From positions 1-13,231 of the forward strand of contig CAMDAI010000016.1 in the NCBI GenBank assembly GCA_945888585.1: DNA of 13,231 nucleotides, written 5' to 3'. A program made the translations under genes and the position numbers. Position 1 is the first letter of the stretch. Every line of letters begins with the position of its first letter. Source of the DNA: Rickettsia typhi (GTDB lineage Bacteria > Pseudomonadota > Alphaproteobacteria > Rickettsiales > UBA1997). Shown here piece after piece: positions 8,344 to 13,231 of the stretch. The notes under the pieces are model-generated. The model had not been told where the DNA came from. It did not search any database and saw nothing but the letters and a program-made list of their open reading frames with translations.

Positions 8344-9012
8344 TTAGAAGTTATTTTGAAAATATTCGATTAATTCATAAATTTTTGTGAATGGTTCTGT
8401 CGATCCATCTTGGCTATTTAATTTTTCTATTTTCTTGGCATTTTTGATAGCATCTGGCAATTTTTCAATTACAACTTTTGATAGTTCTTTTGGAAAAGCA
8501 GATTTTTTACTGTATTTAAATTTTTTATTACCAGTTTTTTTTCTGACCAATTCTTCTAATTTTTCTATCGCTGCATCATCGTTTTTATATTCAACTCTTG
8601 AATCTGTAAAATGCATTATTAACCAAAATTCATAACTGGGATCAGAGTTAATTCTGTCAACATTTGACTTCAAAGGAAGTCTCATTGCATCTCTGTAGCT
8701 ATTGTCGCCATAGTTTTTTAGCTTATCAAAAACACAATAAATTTTATCAAAGTTGCTAGATTTAGAATTACCATATTTAACTATGTACAGCGGATTACTA
8801 CTAACATGACTAATGGTAGTAAAAATTTGGTCATGGTGTTCAGGCTCAGGTCTAGTTTTCACAAACAATCTATCATTCTTATCAGGCAATTTTTTGCCAT
8901 GCTTAAACTCAAATTTATCAAGCAGTATTTTTTCAAAATAAGCCGGGAAAGATTTTTTATCTTCAGAAATGATCAAGATTTTCTTTGTTTTAAAAGGGGG
9001 TTTTCTTGTCAT
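8344..9012 (-). CDS. rloB: RloB family protein, probable effector of an AbiL-like defence pair
   Basis: A 222-residue RloB family protein. RloB proteins have a TOPRIM-like fold and are the partner of RloA-type ATPases; the pair corresponds to the AbiL abortive-infection arrangement known from lactococci, and rlo genes were first named beside type I restriction genes in Campylobacter. Visible family marks are an N-terminal strand followed by acidic ISEDKKSFPAYF (Glu17), CVFDK with Asp96, the hallmark SDPSYEFWLIMHF at 123-135, and a C-terminal GSTEPFTKIYELIEYF at 203-218. Length is typical (about 200-230). It begins two bases after the rloA stop codon, so translation is probably coupled. A nuclease-like or metal-dependent activity is inferred from the fold. 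Function in this host is not shown by sequence. Confidence 0.85.
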   Translation of the reverse strand: MTRKPPFKTKKILIISEDKKSFPAYFEKILLDKFEFKHGKKLPDKNDRLFVKTRPEPEHHDQIFTTISHVSSNPLYIVKYGNSKSSNFDKIYCVFDKLKNYGDNSYRDAMRLPLKSNVDRINSDPSYEFWLIMHFTDSRVEYKNDDAAIEKLEELVRKKTGNKKFKYSKKSAFPKELSKVVIEKLPDAIKNAKKIEKLNSQDGSTEPFTKIYELIEYFQNNF

Positions 9013-9014
9013 CT

Positions 9015-10310
9015 TTAAGATTCAAATTCTTTAAGATGAGGTCTAGCACCATAATGGTTGTTGCGGTAAAGGTCAACAATGTTGTCGCGTTTTTTTGTTT
9101 CAGCTGGAAATTCTACTAAAGAATAAAGCTCAGTTGATTGGGTTTTTTTGGTTTTACTGGTAAACCAAATTTGATCCCTTCTAAAAATTTCATATTCTTT
9201 TTCAAGCAAAATATCATTATGAGCAGTAAAAACGATTTGCCCATTTCCTTTGTTGATTTTTGGATTGTGAAACATTTTAACAAAATAAAGCAAAACATCG
9301 GGGTGAAGGCTTTGGTCCAGTTCATCAAAAAACAAAACACCACCATTTGCAAAAATTGGAAAAATTACACTACATAAACTAAAGGCAGCTTTTGTTCCTA
9401 GTGAGAGTTGTCCGCCATTTAAAGAATAGCCATTGGCATTGATAAATCTGGTGGTGAACACTTTTTTTATCTCTAATTTTATTTCTTCAGGAATTTCCTC
9501 ATCTTCAGCTAAGAGTTTTGATAAATCTCTTTCTGACTCTTCAATTTCAAAATCGACAATTCCAACATCAATATTTTTTAAAACCTCTAAAGCCTTTTCT
9601 TTATTTTTTTTGTTACTTTGAATCCATAGCAAAGTTCGCCTAAAATTGTCGTGATCATTCTCAATCAATAGTTTTTCTCCTATCCAATCATAAATTGGAT
9701 TTAGAAATTTATTACCATCTTCATTGATATTTAATGGCAAAAATAAATTATTTTCTGTGTTTTTAATAATATCTAAAGCCCTTTCTTTTTTGCCTTCAAA
9801 GCGATCTGTAAAATTTTCTACCAATTTATTTTTTGCGTTTAGTTTAAGTTCATAAACCAATTCTTTTTTGCCATCAAAATAGCATTCCAAAAATTCATGA
9901 TGGATTTTATTTCTATCATATGAAAAGCCATAAACATATCTTTTACCTTCAGCAATAAAATCAATCTCAAATTCAGTTGGTTTTTCACGACTTTCTTTAT
10001 CAAGAACGAATGGGTCATAAGCTAAAATGTACTTACCGCGCAATCTTTTTCTTTCTTTTTCTCTAAAGCACATCACAACATTATTAAAAGCATAAACAGC
10101 TCTGATTAAATTACTTTTTCCAGAAGCATTAGCACCGTAAATCGCCGTACTTTTCAATAATTTTGGTGCAGTTTCATTGGCAGTTTTAAAAAAATTGTTT
10201 TTTAATGCACTGGATTTTTTCTCTTCGTGATATTTGGTTGCAACCTCCATATCAATGGTTTGCTTGTCTTTGATGGATCTAAAATTTGTTGCAGAAAAGC
10301 TAATTAACAT
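9015..10310 (-). CDS. rloA: RloA-type AAA ATPase of an AbiL-like defence pair
   Basis: A 431-residue AAA_15/ABC-like ATPase of the RloA kind, cytosolic. The start MLISFSATNFRSIKDKQ is the usual N-terminus, so I use ATG 10310; an in-frame TTG at 10343 lies inside the upstream palindrome. Walker A is GANASGKS (59-66), the signature-like stretch LNGGQLSLGTK is near 297-307, Walker B ends in FFDEL (Asp329, Glu330), and a switch histidine is in TAHND (His364). Residues about 75-290 form the inserted arm typical of these SMC-like ATPases. The C-terminal pattern RDQIWF... STELYSL... YGARPHL is characteristic of RloA. In related systems the ATPase senses infection and controls a toxic partner; here that partner would be RloB. 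It lies between broken purL and rloB with no nearby restriction genes. Confidence 0.88.
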   Translation of the reverse strand: MLISFSATNFRSIKDKQTIDMEVATKYHEEKKSSALKNNFFKTANETAPKLLKSTAIYGANASGKSNLIRAVYAFNNVVMCFREKERKRLRGKYILAYDPFVLDKESREKPTEFEIDFIAEGKRYVYGFSYDRNKIHHEFLECYFDGKKELVYELKLNAKNKLVENFTDRFEGKKERALDIIKNTENNLFLPLNINEDGNKFLNPIYDWIGEKLLIENDHDNFRRTLLWIQSNKKNKEKALEVLKNIDVGIVDFEIEESERDLSKLLAEDEEIPEEIKLEIKKVFTTRFINANGYSLNGGQLSLGTKAAFSLCSVIFPIFANGGVLFFDELDQSLHPDVLLYFVKMFHNPKINKGNGQIVFTAHNDILLEKEYEIFRRDQIWFTSKTKKTQSTELYSLVEFPAETKKRDNIVDLYRNNHYGARPHLKEFES

Positions 10311-10334
10311 AGTTTTATTATTTTGGTTAAAAAC

Positions 10335-10383
10335 TTTTGACAAAAAATGTCAAAAATAATTTTGGACAAAAAATGTCAAAAAT
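10335..10383. promoter_or_regulatory. Two tandem palindromes before rloA (candidate operator/promoter)
   Basis: A 19-base sequence GACAAAAAATGTCAAAAAT occurs twice, at 10339-10357 and 10365-10383, a 26-base period. Each copy is the right part of a palindrome. The first is perfect: TTTTGACA (10335-10342), five A, TGTCAAAA (10348-10355). The second has one arm mismatch: TTTTGGACA against TGTCAAAAA around centre 10371. The nearer one ends 25 bases before the rloA ATG. TTGACA in each arm could also serve as a -35 box on the minus strand, although no convincing -10 box follows at 16-18 bases. Tandem palindromes at this position look like binding sites for a dimeric regulator. Confidence 0.55.
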
Positions 10384-10437
10384 CAATCAATTTGATTTAA
10401 TAAAACAAAGGAAGATTGAAAAATGTTGAAATATAGG

Positions 10438-11583
10438 TTATATCCAAGGACGGTCATATTCTGGAGCGGCTTCTGATAGAGGATCAGAAGGAATATCAGC
10501 ATAAATCTTTCCATCCATTTTTAGAACCACGCGACCAGTATTAGTAACTTTGCCAATCACAGCAAAATCAAGGCCCCACTTTTCAAAAATAGCACGAGCA
10601 AATTCTTCTTTTTCTGGCTTTAAAATCATCAACATTCTTTCTTGGCTTTCAGAAAGCATAATTTCATAAGGCGTCATACCAGTTTCTCTTTGAGGAACTT
10701 TTTCCAAATTTAATTCGATTCCGGTTCCACCTTTTCCTGACATTTCAAAAGATGAAGAAGTTAATCCTGCCGCACCCATATCTTGAATTGACAGAATTGC
10801 ATCACTTTTCATCAGTTCCATGCAAGCTTCAAGAAGCAATTTTTCAGTAAAAGGATCGCCAACTTGCACAGTTGGGCGCTTATCTTCATCGCCATCCCTA
10901 AACTCATCAGAAGCCATCACCGCACCATTAATACCATCACGACCAGTTTTAGAACCAACATAAACCACACTAGCCCCAACTTCACTTGCTGCCGAATAAA
11001 ATATTTTATCTGCATCAACCAAACCAACTGTCATGGCATTAACCAAAATATTACCATTATAGCTTTTATGAAAATTAACTTCGCCGCCTACAGTTGGAAC
11101 TCCAATACAATTACCATAACCACCAATTCCTGAAACCACACCATTTACTAAATGTTTAGTTTTGGCATTATCAATATCTCCAAAGCGTAGAGCATTCATA
11201 TTGGCAATTGGTCTGGCACCCATAGTAAATACATCACGCAAAATCCCCCCAACGCCGGTTGCCGCACCTTGATAAGGCTCAATAAAAGAGGGATGATTAT
11301 GACTTTCCATTTTAAATACAACCGCCTGCCCATCGCCAATATTAATTACACCCGCATTTTCACCTGGACCGCAAATAACCCAAGGTGCTTTGGTATGCAT
11401 GGTTTTAAGCCATTTTTTAGTTGATTTATAAGAGCAATGTTCAGACCACATTGCTGAAAAAATTCCGAGCTCGGTAAAACTAGGTTCACGACCTAAAATT
11501 CCTAGAATTTTTTGATATTCTTCTTCCGTTAAATTATGATCCTTAATTAACTGAGGAGTGATTTTTAATTTCTTGTCTTTCAT
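10438..11583 (-). CDS. purL: N-terminal half of FGAM synthase PurL (truncated)
   Basis: PurL converts formylglycinamide ribonucleotide to the amidine in de novo purine synthesis. Here 381 residues remain of a protein normally about 730-750 long. Present are the linker (ITPQLI...), the [10 protein letters not shown] active-site segment with His49, the ATP/Mg segment [22 protein letters not shown] and the first AIRS N- and C-terminal domains. The frame ends [11 protein letters not shown] then TAA, exactly where intact PurL crosses into its second, homologous half. I translated the following 60 or so bases in three frames and found no continuation. The ATG at 11583 gives the normal N-terminus; a TTG at 11601 is also possible. 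It overlaps the glycosyltransferase gene by 41 bases. Alone this half should lack activity unless the other half is encoded elsewhere. It may be a pseudogene. Confidence 0.88.
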   Translation of the reverse strand: MKDKKLKITPQLIKDHNLTEEEYQKILGILGREPSFTELGIFSAMWSEHCSYKSTKKWLKTMHTKAPWVICGPGENAGVINIGDGQAVVFKMESHNHPSFIEPYQGAATGVGGILRDVFTMGARPIANMNALRFGDIDNAKTKHLVNGVVSGIGGYGNCIGVPTVGGEVNFHKSYNGNILVNAMTVGLVDADKIFYSAASEVGASVVYVGSKTGRDGINGAVMASDEFRDGDEDKRPTVQVGDPFTEKLLLEACMELMKSDAILSIQDMGAAGLTSSSFEMSGKGGTGIELNLEKVPQRETGMTPYEIMLSESQERMLMILKPEKEEFARAIFEKWGLDFAVIGKVTNTGRVVLKMDGKIYADIPSDPLSEAAPEYDRPWI

Positions 11584-12661
11584 TTTTTTTATTTTTAACA
11601 ATAATTTCTAATAATGATTCTATTTTCTTGGAAACTATTTCATTTGAATATTTTTGGTGGAATTTATTATAAGCATTATCAGCCAACCGCTCAGCATAAT
11701 CTTTATCTTTAATTAATTTTTCAATCAAATTAGCAATTAATTCCGGCATTTCCATTTCATTATCTCTGGAAAATAATAGCCCATCCACCCCATCTTCAAT
11801 AATATCTTTTGGTCCCCAACTATCAGCAATAATCATTGGAACTTTGTAAAGCATAGCTTCGAGTAAAACGATACCAAAAGTTTCAAATCTTGAGGATAAA
11901 ACAAAAGCATCAACCTCTTGAAAAAAAGCCTCTTTATCACCAACCCAACCTAAAAATTTGATCTGATTAATAACATCCAATTCATTAGCCAGATTTTCTA
12001 AATATTCTAATTGCGGCCCAACTCCACCAATATGACACTCTATTTCAATTTTCCTATCCTTTAACACTTTCAATGCCCTGATAATAAGATTATAAGCCTT
12101 TTCACCAGATAATCTTCCCAAAGATCCAATTCTAAATGGCTGATGCCATATTTTATTTTTTGGTTCAGAAAAATTTTCAGGAATACTCATCATATTTGGC
12201 ACTAAAAAAACAGTATTTTCATCCTTACCCAAATTTATAATTTCCTGATTAAAATAAGAATTAATATTAAAAATATAATCAGCGGTTAAAAACTTATTTG
12301 AATTAGATCCATGATTTACCGCAACTATTGGAATCTTAAACAAAATACTAGCAAGCTTAGCCATAAATAAAGCCCTTCCAGAATGACAAACTATTACATC
12401 AGGTTTAAATCTTAAGATATTAAACATAATCCTGCCTATACTTAAAATATCAGCATGACCCTTGGCATTAACTTCAAGAAGTTTTGAACCGCATTTAATC
12501 AAATTAGATTTATAAACCATTTTTGGCTTAGTTATAGATAAAACCTGATGTCCTGCCTTAATTAATAGCTCACTATAATCTACAAAAACCTTTTCTACTC
12601 CGGCAATATGAATATCTCCAGATAATTTTTTATAATTAAATAAAATATTAACAACTCTCAT
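11543..12661 (-). CDS. GT4-family glycosyltransferase
   Basis: A 372-residue glycosyltransferase of the GT-B fold, GT4 type, which uses a nucleotide sugar to build a surface or lipid-linked glycan on the inner face of the membrane. The N-terminal acceptor domain carries [20 protein letters not shown], typical of the family. The donor domain begins near [15 protein letters not shown] (Arg183 and Lys188 in the usual phosphate-contact positions) and has the E-x7-E motif as Glu260 and Glu268 within [14 protein letters not shown]. Donor and acceptor cannot be read from sequence. It starts at ATG 12661, five bases after the peptidase gene, and its end overlaps the purL start by 41 bases, so the three are probably one transcript. 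A role in LPS or other envelope glycan is an inference from the peptidase neighbour. Confidence 0.85.
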   Translation of the reverse strand: MRVVNILFNYKKLSGDIHIAGVEKVFVDYSELLIKAGHQVLSITKPKMVYKSNLIKCGSKLLEVNAKGHADILSIGRIMFNILRFKPDVIVCHSGRALFMAKLASILFKIPIVAVNHGSNSNKFLTADYIFNINSYFNQEIINLGKDENTVFLVPNMMSIPENFSEPKNKIWHQPFRIGSLGRLSGEKAYNLIIRALKVLKDRKIEIECHIGGVGPQLEYLENLANELDVINQIKFLGWVGDKEAFFQEVDAFVLSSRFETFGIVLLEAMLYKVPMIIADSWGPKDIIEDGVDGLLFSRDNEMEMPELIANLIEKLIKDKDYAERLADNAYNKFHQKYSNEIVSKKIESLLEIIVKNKKNERQEIKNHSSVN

Positions 12662-12666
12662 TTATA

Positions 12667-13231
12667 TTAGCTCTTCAGCTTGCTATTTTGATTAGGGATA
12701 TTCTTGCGGTATCTTTCAATTTCAGCCACAGTATTATTAAATTTGGCTAGTTCTTTACCGGATAATTTAATACCAGAAGTAGTCTTAACTTTACCAGGAT
12801 TAATTGCTGCACCTCTATAAAGAATTTCATAATGAAGATGAGGTCCAGTTGAATTACCAGTTGATCCAACATGTGCCACCACTTGACCCTGCCTTACTTT
12901 TGAACCTATATGTAAATTTTTAACAAACCTACTAGCGTGACCATAGGCTGTAGCATAATCAGCATTATGCTTAATACGAACAAAATTGCCATATCCACCC
13001 TTCCTAGAATAATAATCAATGGTTCCAGCACCTGCCGCAAAAATTGGTGTACCCATTGGAGCAGCGAAATCTATACCCTTGTGCATTTTAGAATATCCTA
13101 AAATTGGATGTCTTCTAACTCCAAATCCCGAGGAAATTCTGGCTCCGTTAATTGGAGTTCTAAGCAATGATTTTCTAACTGAATTACCCTTGATATCAAA
13201 ATAATCAGAAACTCCATTAATTTTATGCATA
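12667..13231 (-). CDS. M23 family peptidoglycan endopeptidase, C-terminal part
   Basis: The last 187 residues of a LytM-type zinc metallopeptidase that cleaves peptidoglycan cross-links in the periplasm. The frame is open to the right edge; the Met at 13230 is internal, because family members carry a few hundred residues before the GNSVRKSLLRTP segment. In numbering from that Met, zinc ligands are His50 and Asp54 (HKGIDFAAP) and His133, with His98 (AYGH) and His131 (GPHLHYE) as catalytic histidines; all are present, so the domain looks active rather than degenerate. After the domain is a short basic tail (KELAKFN... KLKS). Related full-length proteins have an N-terminal membrane anchor or LysM-like region, which cannot be seen here. 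It is the first gene of the visible minus-strand run. Confidence 0.9.
   Translation of the reverse strand, partial: MHKINGVSDYFDIKGNSVRKSLLRTPINGARISSGFGVRRHPILGYSKMHKGIDFAAPMGTPIFAAGAGTIDYYSRKGGYGNFVRIKHNADYATAYGHASRFVKNLHIGSKVRQGQVVAHVGSTGNSTGPHLHYEILYRGAAINPGKVKTTSGIKLSGKELAKFNNTVAEIERYRKNIPNQNSKLKS

Noticed and set aside
10311..10343. TTG start that would lengthen RloA by 11 residues
   Set aside because: It lies inside the upstream palindrome, and the family N-terminus (MLISFSATNF) begins exactly at the ATG at 10310.
10335..10383. Tandem repeat as a CRISPR fragment
   Set aside because: Only two copies separated by seven bases, with no spacer-sized gaps and no cas genes; an operator pair fits better.
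10344..10437. Continuation of purL in another frame (frameshift explanation)
   Set aside because: All three minus frames were read; each hits a stop within about 20 codons and none resembles the PurL sequence expected after DRPW.
11543..11583. Overlap of the glycosyltransferase end with the purL start as a sign of a frameshift
   Set aside because: Both reading frames are needed for normal protein ends: purL requires the ATG at 11583 for its conserved N-terminal linker, and the glycosyltransferase tail is a plausible variable end.

Overview
The window comes from a strongly AT-rich alphaproteobacterium, most likely a member of the Rickettsiales or a similar reduced, host-associated lineage. 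Three things point there: the alphaproteobacterial style of ComEC, LpxA, FabZ, DnaQ and Tgt; a short palindromic repeat of the CGTCAT...CAATGA type familiar from rickettsial genomes; and few clear Shine-Dalgarno sequences. The presence of purL (even though broken here) argues against the genus Rickettsia itself, which lacks de novo purine synthesis. The exact lineage is an inference.

Layout. At the left edge an unrecognised gene runs off the window on the minus strand (1-301). It diverges from a plus-strand membrane sensor histidine kinase (378-2087). The kinase converges on a small, very basic hypothetical gene (minus, 2213-2680), and the gap between them holds a 72-base palindromic repeat. 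From there to the right edge every gene lies on the minus strand. In transcription order (right to left) they are: the 3' part of an M23 peptidase, a GT4 glycosyltransferase, the N-terminal half of purL, a two-gene RloA/RloB (AbiL-like) ATPase/effector cassette, tgt, fabZ, lpxA, dnaQ, comEC and the basic hypothetical gene. Spacings are tight (1-base overlap for lpxA/dnaQ, 2 bases for fabZ/lpxA and rloA/rloB, 5 bases for the peptidase and glycosyltransferase), so much of the run is probably cotranscribed.

Function. The housekeeping part covers the envelope (FabZ and LpxA for fatty acids and lipid A, the peptidase for peptidoglycan, the glycosyltransferase for surface glycans), DNA (DnaQ proofreading, ComEC uptake channel) and tRNA modification (Tgt). 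The accessory part is the RloAB pair, a probable phage-defence or abortive-infection module inserted between purL and tgt. It has a conspicuous pair of tandem palindromes just before rloA. purL is cut at the boundary between its two homologous halves immediately upstream of the cassette, and tgt, with a TTG start 15 bases after rloB, may now depend on the cassette for transcription. The main candidates for novelty are this insertion locus, its tandem operators, a lysine-rich insertion in ComEC and the small basic protein. No tRNA, rRNA, CRISPR array or insertion sequence was seen.
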